A stretch of DNA of 64,000 bases from Manis javanica (lineage: Eukaryota; Chordata; Mammalia; Pholidota; Manidae): NCBI RefSeq assembly GCF_040802235.1, contig NC_133157.1, forward strand, positions 32,753,501-32,817,500, written 5' to 3'. The notes beneath the pieces are model-generated. The model saw only the letters and a list, made by a program, of their open reading frames with translations, did not search any database and was not told the DNA's origin. The position numbers and the translations under genes are program-made. Positions 12,830-24,520 of the stretch are shown here, piece after piece. The stretch's first letter is position 1; each line of letters begins with the position of its first letter.

Positions 12830-12985
12830 AAAGCCCTAAACAAATGTGGCTCAAACAAGAGAGAAGTGTATTTTTCTCTCAAATAAAAGAAGTCCAGAGC
12901 TAGGCTGTCTAGGGTGAGGTGGGGCCCTACTCTGTCTTCCTCTGCCTTCCTTAACCATAGCACATGATCTGTCTGGAGTTTTGAG
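12830..12985 (+). repeat. Unnamed interspersed repeat, copy 1 of 3 in the window
   Basis: Text of the kind 'gtggctcaaacaagagagaa ... tttctctcaaataaaagaag ... agtccagagctaggctg'. Related copies lie at about 14575-14965 and 49130-49545. I recognise the family as a widespread mammalian repeat but cannot name it safely. Confidence 0.5.
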
Positions 12986-13069
12986 AAAGAAGGGGGTGAG
13001 TTGACATGATCCAGTTTGTAATTTGAAAAGATCATTCTGGTTGTATTGTGTGTCTCCTCTAGTTTCTTA

Positions 13070-13225
13070 AAGAGAAAGATGGTTTCAAGCTATGTTACCA
13101 AGAACAGTGGGTGTTGATAATTACTGAAGCTGGTTGGTGATGGGCACAAGGGGGTCATTATACTCTCTGTTTTGCAGTATATTTAAATTTGTTCATAATA
13201 AAAAGTTTAAAAAATAAGAAAAGAT
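13070..13225 (+). repeat. Old L1 LINE 3' end
   Basis: The text 'gctggttggtgatgggcaca ... ggtcattatactctctgttt' ending in 'ttcataataaaaagtttaaa' is a typical 3' end of an old L1 with its tail. Confidence 0.6.
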
Positions 13226-13379
13226 TATGTTACCAAACCAGTAGAATGTGTCTCCCTGGTTCAAAGGCTCTGTAATACATCTGTCCCTTCATGACCTTCA
13301 TGATTGGGACCAAAAGGCCCATGTCTTTATCTAAATCCACAGTTAATTACTGGACAGAAAACAGAACAGGGCAGAGGTG

Positions 13380-13545
13380 TGCAAAGAGCTTGGAGCTGGG
13401 TCTCTGAGCCTAGGGCCCAGTCCCTACTCCAGCCTCTCCATATGATCTTGGGCAACTTCTTCTCTCCTGGCCTCAGTCTTTCCCACTGTAAAATGAGGAG
13501 ATATGAGATGGACAATTGAGCCATTGGGGGATCAGGGCCCCAGAA
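13380..13545 (+). repeat. MIR SINE
   Basis: Contains 'catatgatcttgggcaactt', 'tggcctcagtctttcccact' and 'gtaaaatgaggagatatgag', the MIR core in plus orientation. Confidence 0.75.
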
Positions 13546-14009
13546 AGCTTTAATAAAGCTGTTAAATAATTCTCATTGTTAGCAGAGTCCTTGGCCCACA
13601 AACTTCGGACCCCGAATGCATGTAGTTGTGAAATCTAGTCAATTAACTTTCCCATCCTGTTATCAGCTCTGGTTATGGCATAATGAGGCAATGGTTGAAG
13701 TACAAAGTGTTGACAGAGGCCAAATGTGTCTTCACACATTTGCTGATTAAGTGAGCCTGAAAAGCTGCCCTACCGTCAGTGACGCAGAGTGCAGATTTGC
13801 CAGCGAACACACATGGGGTCCAGCAGCATCCAGCTCCTAGGTGACCAGAGCAGAGGACCAGGGATGAGCAGCTGCTCAGCATGCCCTTGCCTTTCACCTC
13901 TGTCTCCAGGTGTTCTTTCTGCTTTAAAGACTATTCCTCAGCACAGCCCTTCACCAAAGGCCCAGCAGCTTCCACATTAACAAGTATCTGCCATCCACCC
14001 TTCCTTCAC

Positions 14010-14560
14010 TCAGCTCCTGTTACTGTTGACCCTGTTGCAGAGGCCCTGGCAGTGCAGAGATGAACCAGACACCATCCCTGTTCTCAGGCTGCTCACAGAC
14101 TTGAGAGGAAGACAGACATGGAAACTGGTATGTTTCTCTCCCAAAGTAGGAGAAAGCCTTGTGGTGCCAAGAGAGCAAAGAGAAATAAGAAATGGAACAA
14201 AACAAAGCCTGAGAATGTCTGGGGAGGCTTCCTGGAGGTGGTGATACTTGATCTCAATCTTGAAAGCTATAAAAGGCCAGGGGAAATATGGCATTTCTAA
14301 TAGACAGAGTTTCATGTGCAAAAGGCCAAAGGTAAGAGGTGACTTGGGTGGCTTGGGAGCTGTGAGTAGCCCCTACTGGCTGGTGCCTGGGGTCTGGTGG
14401 GCAGGCTGAGGAGAAATGAGAGTGATGAGGCTGGAGCACCAAGAGGGGACTGGTCCTGAAGGGTCTTACATGCTAAGGAGTTTCAGTGCTATCTTGAGGA
14501 GGCACAAAAGGCCTTTAAGGCAGGAGGATGACTTGGTTAGATGAGAACCATTTAATTTCA
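14010..14560 (-). repeat. L2 LINE fragment, reverse orientation
   Basis: Reversed L2 text: 'catccctgttctcaggctgc', 'ggaggcttcctggaggtggt', 'gtttcatgtgcaaaaggcca' and 'ctggtcctgaagggtcttac'. The minus-strand frame here is a chance frame. Confidence 0.7.
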
Positions 14561-14574
14561 CCAGATCACATGGC

Positions 14575-14965
14575 AATGAGTGAGGATTAGCTTTAACTCT
14601 GAGTAACAGAGACTTGAGTAACAGTGGCTTACACAAAATGGAAGTTGATTCTAAGAAGTAAAAGAAGCCTAGAAACAAGCAGTCCCAGGAGGTAATAAAT
14701 GGTCCTCAAGGATTTACGTCCCCTCCAGTTCACCACATGGTCATCCTTAGCAGTGAGAACTCAGCATCATGGTTCAGGATGGCAGCTACCACATCCGTAT
14801 TTCAGGGGTTAGGATGGAGGGAGGGAGGAAGACAGAATGATAAAGTATGTATGCCAGCTGCTCTTAAGGAAGGGTCCCCCAAACTGCCCCCAAGCACTTT
14901 CACTTTTACAACTGGCCAGAATTAGTCACACGGTACAACTAGCTGCAAGGGAGGCTGAGATATGT
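14575..14965 (+). repeat. Unnamed interspersed repeat, copy 2 of 3
   Basis: Carries 'gtaacagtggcttacacaaa', 'catcatggttcaggatggca' and 'caactggccagaattagtca', matching the order of blocks in the copy near 49.1-49.5 kb. Confidence 0.5.
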
Positions 14966-15207
14966 AGTCTTTTTTGGAGGCTTTCATTTCTGTGACTCTA
15001 TGGGAAGACAGACACTGGGGGATGACTAAGAAGCTCTGCCACAGACCCTTCCAACTCTGCTGTGAGGACAAGTATTATCAACTTCACTCGACAGATAAGG
15101 ACACTGAGGCTCGGAGAGAGAGCATGAGTCACTTGTACATGGTGCATTTGGAACTGCAAAGCCTGGCTTTGAATGCCAACTATTAAGCACTAGGCAAGCT
15201 ATTAGAC

Positions 15208-15237
15208 GTTTAAACACCTGGTGTCCGGTGTTTAAAC
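15208..15237. repeat. Perfect 11-bp inverted repeat with 8-base loop
   Basis: The arms 'gtttaaacacc' (15208-15218) and 'ggtgtttaaac' (15227-15237) are exact reverse complements around the loop TGGTGTCC. Each arm contains the octamer GTTTAAAC. The site lies in unique sequence with no gene nearby, and its function is unknown. Confidence 0.85.
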
Positions 15238-15239
15238 AG

Positions 15240-17515
15240 CTTTTCAGATATGCTGCATCCTGGTAAGGCATCAGCTACAGGTTGGTGAACTGCCCCAGGG
15301 TTGGTAAAAGAAAGGTATTTCCCACTGTCGTACATCTGACCATGTGGATTACAGATCATGGAATATTCCTTCCCCTCGACAGAGTGGTATGTCTGCAGCA
15401 TGGGGGGGATAGAAGCAGAGATGCGAGAGGACATGAGATGTAGTGGGCCCAGCCCTGGGCCGGAGGGCCAGAGGCTGGGATGCCAGGCTGCCTGCCTCGC
15501 TTTGTACCCTCTGGGCCCAATGACCACACAGAGAGGGGACTGGACTAGATCACAGACTCAAAGAAATCTTACACAGAAGCCCGCTTTCAAGCCAGGTTAA
15601 AAGGAGCTGCTTGCTGGGCTGCCCACCACCACCCTCTGTGCCCCTGAGGAAGCTCCAGGGGTCTCTACCACTCTGCAGGCCTCGGCTCTGCCCCAGGGCT
15701 AAGGTGTCTGGTGATGTCCCTGAGGAGGGGGGCACATCAGGGGACAAGGGGCAGGAACCAGGGAGCCTGGGCTCCACCTGGCCTGGGGAGAGTCCTTCAT
15801 GGGGTCTGGAGGCCAGCCTGCCAGACCAGTCCTCCCGGGGCCAACTTTTTAGATCAGATGACCTACTAGAAAGGAGGGTGGGTAGACAGATCAGGGGTCC
15901 CTGGCTGGGCAATGGCTTCATTTCCAGCTGCACTCCAAGTTCTTCCAGAAGCTGGCCCTACTCTGGTGTGTAAAGGGTGAGATAGGCTCCGTGGAGAGAC
16001 AGTACCAGGACTGATTGGTGCCTGAGACTATGGAGGGGCCTAGGCATGCTATTCAAACACTGAGAAACTGAACAACAGAACATCCAGCAGTGACTAGTAA
16101 GCACAGAGCTTGGCTTTAATGTTTCTGTGCCTGGTTCTTGTGTCACCTTCCTGGGCTGTGTATGTGTTCCCCACGTGCTGAGTCACAGCAGGTCTTGGGG
16201 GTCCCAGGGCAGGGGTGGGGAAACCAGAGTGGGGCTGGGTCCTCACAGGCTAAGACATCTTCTGCTTACAAACTGGTAGGTGATCATTTCATACTAAGGC
16301 ACCCATAGGGCGGTATTAATGCCTTTCAGCTAAAAGTGAGTCCTGCACTGTCATTTACAACTTAAGCCAAAGGAGTTCATCACTGTGGTGGGAAGAATAT
16401 GAATTAATAGTATTGTTACACTAGTTGTACAGGACAGGAGGCTGAATCCCAGGGAGAGCCAAGCCAATCAGAGACCCTGGCAGGGCAGGGGAGAGCAGAA
16501 CCTAAGTCTCTGCCTCGATATCCCTACATTTGTGGTCTTGGAGGTGCAATTACTGCCTGCTGGGGACGGATCAGTGCCTTTATTAGGTATGTTTACTTAA
16601 CAGACTTCCCGTTCTCAACACCCAGAGGGAGAGAAAAGATAATTCAATCTTATTTTCAAGCAAAAAGAAAACCAGAGAGGAGGGGTAATAAGGGACAGAA
16701 CAATGCTCCAGCTGACCAGGCCAGAATCTCAGATTGCATTACACCGAAGCCTGAGATCTCAGTAAAGGGGACAAAGGAAATGTATTGAATGGGGGTGTTT
16801 ATTCACTATACAAGTTTGAAAACCTGTTTATTCATTCTATTCTTATACTAATCATCAACATTCTCTGCCTCACAGAGCAGCAAGGTGTGGCAGAGAGCTC
16901 GTTGCCCCCAACGCCCCCCCAAAGCATAGGAGTGAGACCCCACAAAACCTGGGTCTGCCCCTGTGTGTCCCCTTGATTCCTGCTCCCAGGGCTTGCAGCC
17001 CCTGGGTTCCACTCCCAAAGCTCTCTTGAGATAGAGACTGTTTCTCCCTTTGGCTGAAAAGCATTGAGGAGCACGGAAGTAGGAAAAGCAATTATTTTTG
17101 AAAACTCCAAGGCCACCCTTTCAGGGAGCCCTCAAGTCTATAGTAAATCAAGCTCTTGGTCTTAAAATCTAAAAGATTTTAAAAATTCTGGTTTGCCTGC
17201 CAGACAGGCTTTTCCCTTTCCAAATACGTGTAAATGGGTACAACTTTAGGCATGCTGAGAGCAAGACAGTCACCTAAGTGACACGGAATCAGGGACCTGC
17301 CATGTGCTTTGCGTATGGCCCTGGAACCCCAAAGTGCTGCAGAAACATCTGAGTGGACTCTGTCTTGTGTCTCCCTGGAGTTTAAAATGCTTGGTTTAGG
17401 TGTACCTAAATGTCACCGTGTTAGTGATCTACTGAGCCTTCCTATTTATCCTGAAAATTTTTAAAGGGGACAGAGTAGGGGACACTGAAGGATGATCCAT
17501 CTGTCTGGATTGAAG
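15240..17515. other. No gene recognised
   Basis: Moderate-GC sequence without clear repeats over most of its length. Overlapping frames on both strands at 15550-15973 (about 120 codons each) show no protein pattern and sit in the GC-richest part. Short stretches are weakly MIR-like. Confidence 0.35.
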
Positions 17516-17532
17516 TATAATAATAATAATAC
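17516..17532. repeat. Short AAT microsatellite
   Basis: A run of five or so AAT triplets, directly followed by a reversed MIR. Confidence 0.7.
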
Positions 17533-17534
17533 TT

Positions 17535-17892
17535 ATTGAGAGCTTACTATGTGTTCTGCACTTCACATTGGATTACTTCATTTAAGGCGCATCACACCCA
17601 TGTGACAGGTAACCTAACTTTAATTTCTATGTTGGCGGAGGAGGAACACACTTAGAAAGGTGCTCGTCTGCCTGGCTGCATGTTAGAATCACAGGGGGCT
17701 TAAAAAAACACTGCTGCCCAAGCCCTACCTCAGACCACCTAAATCAGTCTCCAGGGATGGGGCCTGGCTATGGGTGGGATTTGAGGGGCTCGAGGTAATT
17801 CTTGTATGTAGTCAGAATCAAGAAGAAAGGGTTGCATAAGTTGCTCAAGGTCACCCAGCTAATGACTGGTGGATTCTAACCCAGGAGATTTA
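17535..17892 (-). repeat. MIR SINE in reverse orientation, split by a MER5 element
   Basis: The left half carries 'cttactatgtgttctgcact' and 'ggcggaggaggaacacactt'. The right half carries 'gttgctcaaggtcacccagc' and 'ggtggattctaacccagg'. Together they read as one reversed MIR interrupted at 17661-17822. Confidence 0.7.
17661..17822 (+). mobile_element. MER5-type hAT element inserted in a MIR
   Basis: MER5-like text: 'ggctgcatgttagaatcaca', 'gctgcccaagccctacctca' and 'cctaaatcagtctccaggga'. It is flanked by 'tagaaagg' (17653-17660) and 'aagaaagg' (17823-17830), an 8-base target duplication with one mismatch, as expected for hAT elements. Confidence 0.75.
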
Positions 17893-18095
17893 ACTCACCA
17901 GGCCTCACTTGAACACGCCTGAAATCAATGTCATTACCCTCCCAAAGGACTGGGGCTTTGGCATGAAGTCCCTTCTCCCTTTAACAACAAAGGCACATGT
18001 GAGCCTGAAACCTCCCATACTTGCAGCTCTGGAACCAGACTTACTGTTTAGTTCTTGCTCTACCCTTCCCTGATTGCACCAATGGCATGACACAG

Positions 18096-18537
18096 TGTAT
18101 TAGTTTGCTTTTGCCACTATAACAAATTAACATGAACTTGTGGTTTGAAACAGCACAAATATATCCTCTTACAGTTCTGGAAGTCAGAAGTCAAAGCAGT
18201 TTATTGACCAAAAGTCAATGTGCCAGGGCCTGGCTGCCTCCTAAGGCCCTAGGGGAGAATCCCTTTCCTTGCCTTTTTCAGCTTATAGAACTGCTTTTCT
18301 TGCATTCCTTGGCTCATGGCCCCTTCCTTCTTCTTCAAAGCTAGCAGTGTAGTATTTGCCCTCTTTTATAAAGACATTGCAACTGCATTTAAGACCCATC
18401 TGGATAATCCAGGATAATCTCCCCATTTTAAGATATTTAATGTAATCACATCTGAAAAGGTCCCTTTTCCATTTAAGAGAATACTCAAAGGTCCAGCACC
18501 TGAAACTCTTCGGGGACCATCATTCAGTTTGCCACAC
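18096..18537 (-). mobile_element. MaLR (MLT1-type) LTR, reverse orientation
   Basis: Starts with the reversed LTR end 'tgtattagtttgcttttgcc' and continues with 'cttacagttctggaagtcag', 'tccctttccttgcctttttc', 'ttggctcatggccccttcct' and 'tggataatccaggataatct'. It ends with 'tttgccacaca'. Nearly full length and non-coding. Confidence 0.9.
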
Positions 18538-18679
18538 ACAGGAAACAGGGAGATCATGTTTCCATTCAGATTCCAAAACCATCTGTGAGCTGGTTAAAGG
18601 TAACTGTGCTGAAAACATGTTGGATGATATTAGTTTGGTCCAAAAGACAATTTGGTTAAGAAAAACAATGCTCTAGCTA

Positions 18680-19172
18680 GCATGCAAGATGTCCCCTAAT
18701 GACCTCTCCCCTCCCCCACCTCCACACCAGCCCACACTGTGTAGTCCTCTCCCACGCTGTATGAGGAGGGTCAGTCTGTGTGACTAACAGCACAGGGGAG
18801 AAGTGGTAGTAGCATGTCACATCTGACATTAGGTAATGAAAGACTGAGGCTTTCCTCTTGGGCCATTTCTCTCTGATCTTGCTCTGAGGGAACCAGTCAC
18901 CATGTGAACTTCAGAAAGACCCACCTTGGAGGAACTGTGACCTCCTTCTAGCCTGTCAACATCCCCATAGGTGCACCTGGAAGTGGATCCACCTGCCCCA
19001 GGCAAGACACCAGGGGCTGCAGCCCTTGCCAACAGCTTGATCACAATCCCAGGAGAGACTTGGAGCCAGAACCACTCAGCTAAACCTTTTCTGGATTCCT
19101 GATCCTTAGAAACTTGTTTAAAAGTACCAAGTTTGGGGGCAATCTGTCATGCAGCAATAGATAATGAATGCA
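18680..19172 (+). mobile_element. MaLR-type LTR
   Basis: Blocks 'ctggaagtggatccacctgc', 'gagccagaaccactcagcta' and 'atgcagcaatagataatg' near the 3' end follow the MST/MLT1-like LTR layout. The 5' boundary is uncertain. Confidence 0.65.
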
Positions 19173-19199
19173 ATGAATATTCTCAGCTTCTACCAATTC

Positions 19200-19855
19200 T
19201 AGTATTGGTCATTTTTAGTTACTCTAATGGGGCATTTTGCAAACTTTGAGGTAACTTGAAGCACTTTTGTCCATTTTCCGGAAGTGTGTAGTGATTCATT
19301 TTTATCTTTTATAAATGTTCAGTGTATTTTCACCATTATCTTCTGCATTACCATGTTTTAATATGAAAAAAAGCAAAGAGAGGATAACTTAGAATGATCT
19401 GATGTCTAAAAATGGGAATTGGCAGGGACAAGGCACATGGCTTGTTTCTGGAGCTTCACTGACATGCGGCTGGAGGCAGAGTTTGGAAGGGACTGGCTAT
19501 CCTCTGGCCCGTCATTCATGCAGCTGTTTCATCCTCATTGTATAGCATTCCTTTGTGTTAATATACCACAATGTGTTTATCCACTCTACTGTTGATGAGC
19601 CTTTGGGCTGTTTTCAATTTGGGTCTGTTAAAGTCATCCAGCTTTCAACATTTTTATACATGACTTTTGGTGCCCATGTGCTCACATTTCTGTTGGATGT
19701 ATACTTAGGAGTGGAATTGCCGGGTCACTGGACATGCATGTGTGTGCTCAGCTTTTAGGAGATAATATCAAGCAGTTTTTCAAAGAGGCAGTACCCACAC
19801 CCAGCAGCTGTGGATGAGAACCCTAGGTGTTCCACATCTCCCTGTTTTTAAATAC
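19200..19855 (-). repeat. Old L1 LINE fragment, reverse orientation
   Basis: Contains 'gttactctaatggggcattt', 'catttttatctttta', 'gatgagcctttgggctgttt', 'cttaggagtggaattgccgg' and 'agcagtttttcaaagaggca', all typical of reversed L1 3' sequence. Confidence 0.75.
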
Positions 19856-20534
19856 TAACTACAAATTTTTAAACACCCTTTGCAGGCCAAACAAAGTACA
19901 AATTTGACTGGTGGCTGCCTGCTTTCAACCTCTCTGGTGGAGAGAATTCAAGCAACAGAGCAGCTGAGCACTAGACAAGACGCACCCCTACAACTCTAGC
20001 TGGAGAGCCTGAGGTTGGCTGTAGCAAATGGCTCAAGTCTCTTATTCCTCCACTCCCACCCAATACCTGCCCCACAGAGCTTGGAAGACAGGCCTCACTT
20101 CCCTATTTCCCTCCCCAGATCACTGTGAGGACTTACTGATACATGTCTGCAGATCATGCAATGATGAGAAATAGGGCTATAAATATACAAGGATCATGCG
20201 ACCATCAGACTTACAACCTTATGTCAGACCCTGCCCCAACTCAAGTTCTCTTCCATGCAGGAGTTCAAACTTCAGACCAGAGCTCCTTTCTGTGCCCATA
20301 AATATCCCAAAACTTTCCAGGCCTCTCTGCTCCCTGCCCCTGGCCACAGTCTTGGCTCTGGCCCATTTCCCCCACTGCCTCCAACCCTCACCAACTCCTG
20401 TCCTTGCAGCTGCCTTGATAAAGAAGAATTTCCCACCTCCTTCCAGCTTTCAGTCCTTTGCCTTCTCCTCAAATTTGTCACAGACTGGCCAGCCTATCTG
20501 GAGGCCAGCATGCCCACTCTCCGCTTTATCACCT
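19856..20534. other. No gene recognised
   Basis: Two overlapping plus-strand frames of about 115-120 codons (20196-20617) lie in pyrimidine-rich text. They show no motif, and overlapping frames on both strands suggest chance or an old L2. Confidence 0.35.
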
Positions 20535-20750
20535 CTGCTCTAAGGGCCTACAGAATGACTCTGAAGTTGGACAGACCTGGAACTGAATCCCTACCCTACC
20601 TCTCAGTAGATGAATAAATAACCGTAGGCACTTCACTTAACCTCTCTGTGCTTCAATTTCCACATCTGTGGAAAGGGAATATCAGTAATGCTTATTGCCT
20701 CAGGTAGGCATAAGGAATAAATGAAATTAAGCCCTTGAAGATTATTAACC
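20535..20750 (+). repeat. MIR SINE
   Basis: MIR core: 'cacttcacttaacctctctg' then 'tgcttcaatttccacatctg' and 'ggaataaatgaaattaagc'. Confidence 0.8.
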
Positions 20751-21180
20751 TCAATGCCAGGTAGAAGATCTGGGGCCCAGAAAGACAAAGGCGGGAGGCC
20801 ATGGTCACACAGCATGTCTGTGAAAGAAGTAGGAACTGAACCCAGGTTTCCTGGGGATCCTGGGTCTGGACTCCATGCACTGCCTGGGAAGGATTTCTGC
20901 TGGGTTGTGAAGACCAGTGAGAATTTTCAAGCCAGAACCTGGTAGGATCACAGTGAGGACCAAGTAAGAGGTCCATTTCCAGTCCTAACAAAAGACTGTT
21001 GTCCTCTTTGCATGAAAGCCAACCATGTACTAGGTATACTACATGCTTTATAGACATGAACTAGTCTTTCCTCAAAAGGAAACAATCATTTTACAGAAGA
21101 GGACACTGAGGCTCATAGAAGACCACAAGCTTTGTAAATTGTGGAACAGAAGTTGGAAACCAGATAGAGAATATGAACTT
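20751..21180 (-). repeat. Two reversed MIR fragments
   Basis: One fragment near 20750-20885 has 'catggtcacacagcatgtct' and 'aactgaacccaggtttcctg'. A second near 21010-21180 has 'agaggacactgaggctcata'. Both are degraded. Confidence 0.55.
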
Positions 21181-21884
21181 TCTAAGATACTAGGCTGTTG
21201 CCTGCTGTGGGATCAGATTGCTCTGTCTGCCTAAACCAGGGTCTTTAGATACGTCCGTGGGTGCTGGGGACTGTGGCAGTATCTGGGGCCCCGTTTACTG
21301 GGACAGGCAATTGTATCCCAGGTGGCCTGTGGTATCTCAGAATGGCTCTCTTTCTGAAAGCCTCTATCTTTCCTTCCACCTCCACCCCCACCACTTTTAC
21401 CCTTGCCTTTACCTTCACCTTCACCAGGGGGCCTGGGTGAGAAGAGCTTACCGTGGTGTCAGGAATCACCTTTCCAATTCCTGAACCAAGGTCTTGCTCT
21501 GTCTGCTTTGCTAACCCAGCTTCTGGGCATTTCTCTTCCTTGCTCTTGACATTAGTTTCCCAATTTGACATTAACTACAGTGAAGGCTCTTAAGTGACCC
21601 TGACTCTTCTTTAACATCTCTACCTGCTCCATTCAAGGGAGACCTAGCTGGAGGTCAGAATCAGAAGGAAAGCAAATGGACCAAGCTAATTCACACCAGG
21701 GAGTGAATGGCTGACAGCTCCCACCCCCACCCCCATTACTTATATTATTGGCCTTAAAAACAATAAAAAACAAGCAAACGAGTGAATCATCCTGGTAGTG
21801 TTTTATGTGAAGAGAAGAAGAAAAGGGAACTAGTTCAGTAGTGAGGAAAATAGAGTTTGTGACCAGGACCCTCTTCTCCACAGC

Positions 21885-22040
21885 CTGAAGCAAGACTTTG
21901 GGCTCTGGGATCAGACAGAGCTGAGGTCAGATCAGAGTCACTGATGGGCTTTGTGGCCTTGGCAATTTAGTGACCTCTCTGAACCTTGGTTTCCACATCT
22001 GTTAAAGGCTGTAACATTCCCTGCCTCTGATTGGCAATGA
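21885..22040 (+). repeat. MIR SINE
   Basis: Contains 'tttgtggccttggcaattta', 'cctctctgaaccttggtttc' and 'cacatctgttaaaggctg'. Confidence 0.75.
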
Positions 22041-22530
22041 ACCGCAAGCAAGCTAGCACAGGTGAGGTGCTCCCTGGGGGCGCCCAGGGGGCCTCCTTTC
22101 TTCTGCTCCCACCTCTGCCCCAGGATCTGAGTGTGTTGGCCTGAGCAGGGTGGACACAGGCAGGAAGGCAAGGTCTGATGTGGCCATGTAGCAGAGAGGT
22201 TGTAGGTGGTCTCCCTCCCAGAAGCCCCTAGCCCTACATTCCTTGACGGTGCAGATTTTGGAAGCTGAGGGTTGACTGCAAGACAGTCCTGACTGTGGGC
22301 TCCTGGGTGCCAGGTGGGGTGAGTGGGAAGCAGCTTTCTTCAAGGCCAGTTGGCTCAGCCCACTGCTTTATTTAGCTTCAAGCATTCAACTTCTTGCTTG
22401 TATTTGAAAACCTGTATCTGATGTGATGGCCTGGCAGCTGGTGAGAAGTGTGGAAAGCTGCATCTGGACTGTGAGAAGTCTTGGCTGTGTGTGTGTAACA
22501 GCCCAGTCTTCTCTGTGCCTGGGATCTTGT

Positions 22531-22740
22531 TCATTCATTCACTCACTCACTCACTCACTCACTCACTCACTCACTCACTCACTCAGGCATCCTTCAACTA
22601 TCTATTAGGTGCTTACTATCTATGCTAAATGCTGCGATCCCACTGGTGAGCAAGACTGACATGGTCCCTGCTCTCTCAGAGTGTAGATTCTTTTAGGGGA
22701 GGGACCATTAGTAGGTCACTAGTCAAACGAATCACACAAG
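22531..22740 (-). repeat. L2 LINE 3' end, reversed, with tail expanded to a CACT microsatellite
   Basis: The reversed L2 3' end ('ctattaggtgcttactatct', 'gagcaagactgacatggtcc') is preceded by its tail. From 22531 to 22585 the tail has become a tandem array of about thirteen four-base units, TCAT then TCAC. The microsatellite therefore grew from the L2 terminus. Confidence 0.8.
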
Positions 22741-22859
22741 GTAGTGTAAAAGTTGAGACTGATATACTGATATACATTCTCAAGGACTGGAATATGCTTC
22801 CATCAAGGTGAGTAATGGGCCTTAACCAGATGGCACAGGCTTGTGAATTTAAGTGTTTT

Positions 22860-23000
22860 GTGAATCCATTCATCCAACAGTTATTCACATCTATTCTGAG
22901 CCAAGCATGTACTAAGCCATCAATGGAATTGTCACCACCCTACCAGGATCCCCTTGAGCATCGTGTGGAGGTGTTATTATTCTCATCTGGAACACCCATG
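22860..23000 (-). repeat. L2-like or MIR-like fragment, reversed
   Basis: The text 'tccattcatccaacagttat' followed by 'ctgagccaagcatgtactaa' and 'ggtgttattattctcatctg' is characteristic of a reversed L2/MIR 3' end. Confidence 0.6.
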
Positions 23001-23119
23001 CTAGACCCAGGCTTGATTATGCAATAGGAACTCAGACACTGAGACAAGGACTGAAAGTCATGCAGAAAACCAGAGAATCCTTCCTGGCTGAGCAGGGATT
23101 TGGTGAAGGAGGGTATAGA

Positions 23120-23290
23120 TTATTACTAGCATTACTATGAAACTGGGGAAGCAAGAGACTCAAGTTCCAGCCATGGTTCTGCTACTCAAGGACTGTGTGA
23201 CTTCAGGGAAACCCTCTCCCTCTCTAGTCTTCAGTTTCCCCTACTGAACAAGAAAGGGGTTGGAGCAGGTCAAGTCCAGGGTCCAAGCCA
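23120..23290 (+). repeat. MIR SINE
   Basis: Contains 'ctcaaggactgtgtgacttc' and 'tagtcttcagtttcccctac'. Confidence 0.7.
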
Positions 23291-23699
23291 CAGAGCCCAG
23301 GATAACATTTGGGGCAGAGCAGGAGCCTGGGAATGACTGTCATTTGTCACAGGGGGCCAGGGCAGGGCTGGGGCCATGAGCAGGCAGAGTGTTAGGGCCA
23401 TCCTACCTGTTCATAATTGATGCTATTTTGTCATCAGAATAACATAGCCTAGCACATTTATAGTAATTCTCAGGTCACTGGGTCTAACAGGTAAATTTCC
23501 TTTAAAAGCTTGATGTTAAATGTATTTAAAGTGATCATAGTTCACTGAATTTTTCTTTGAAAGGACAATTATAATATGGTGATATGTTCTGGGGCACATG
23601 AGATAGGATTCTAGATCCTATCTTTGCTTCTAAAGACTAGAGAGGAATGGGAAAGACAGTACCTTTCCAGCAGATACACCTCAACCAGGTGACCAAGGA

Positions 23700-24195
23700 G
23701 AACCTCACCAGTGATGTCAGGTGTCACCTGGCATGATGGAACAAGAGGAGCACCTCACCTCTGTGGTATTCTGTCCATAAACTACAATCCTAGCCCAAGC
23801 ATGAGAAAAAACATTAGACAAACCCAAACTGGAGGGCATTATGTAGGATGGCCAGCCGGGGCTCCTCCACCCTGTCAGGGTTATGAAAAACAAGGAGAGA
23901 CTGAGAAACTGCCACAGCCCGGAGGAGACCATGAGGAGGCATGACAACTAGATGCAGCCTGTTGCCCTGCTGGATCAAGGGGCAGAAAGAGGACACTAAT
24001 GGAGAAACTGGTGAGATCCAAATAAAGTCTGGAGCTTACTTAAGTATACATCACCCATGTCAGTTTTCTTTGTTTTGACATGTATACTGTGGTAATATAA
24101 AATGTTAACAATGGTGAAAACAGGGTGAGGTATATTTGCAAACTCTATACTACCTATGCAACTTTTCTCTAATTTCTAAATTTATTCCAAAATAA
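23700..24195 (+). repeat. Old L1 LINE 3' end
   Basis: Reads as an L1 3' terminal region: 'gagactgagaaactgccaca', 'gaggcatgacaactagatgc', 'atgttaacaatggtgaaaac' and the tail 'attccaaaataaaaagttc'. Confidence 0.65.
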
Positions 24196-24520
24196 AAAGT
24201 TCATTAAAAAAAAGAAGCAGAGGACTCACAGACTCCAAGAAGGGACTGGCAGTTACCAAAGGAGAGGGGTGGGGAGGGAGGGAGAAGGGGATTGAGGGGT
24301 ATTATGATTAGTGCACATGGTGTGTGGGGGATCATGGGGAAGACAGTGTAGCACAGAGAAGGCACAGTGAATCTGTGGCATCTTGCTACACTGATGGACA
24401 GTGACTGTATTGGGGTATGGTGGGGGGAGCTCAATAATATAGGTGAATGTAGTAACCACATTATTTTTTCATATGAAACCTTCATAAGAGTGTATGTCAA
24501 TGATACCTTAATTTTTAAAA
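24196..24520 (+). repeat. L1-type 3' end, apparently a different subfamily
   Basis: Begins 'gaggactcacagactccaag' and continues with a purine-rich 'ggggtggggagggaggg' block and 'cactgatggacagtgactgt'. It ends with 'gtatgtcaatgatacctta' and an A-rich tail. It looks less decayed than the neighbouring repeats, so it may be a younger, lineage-restricted L1 end. Confidence 0.5.

Noticed and set aside
22423-22608. Plus-strand frame with a repeating SLTH peptide
   Set aside because: Direct translation of the CACT microsatellite.
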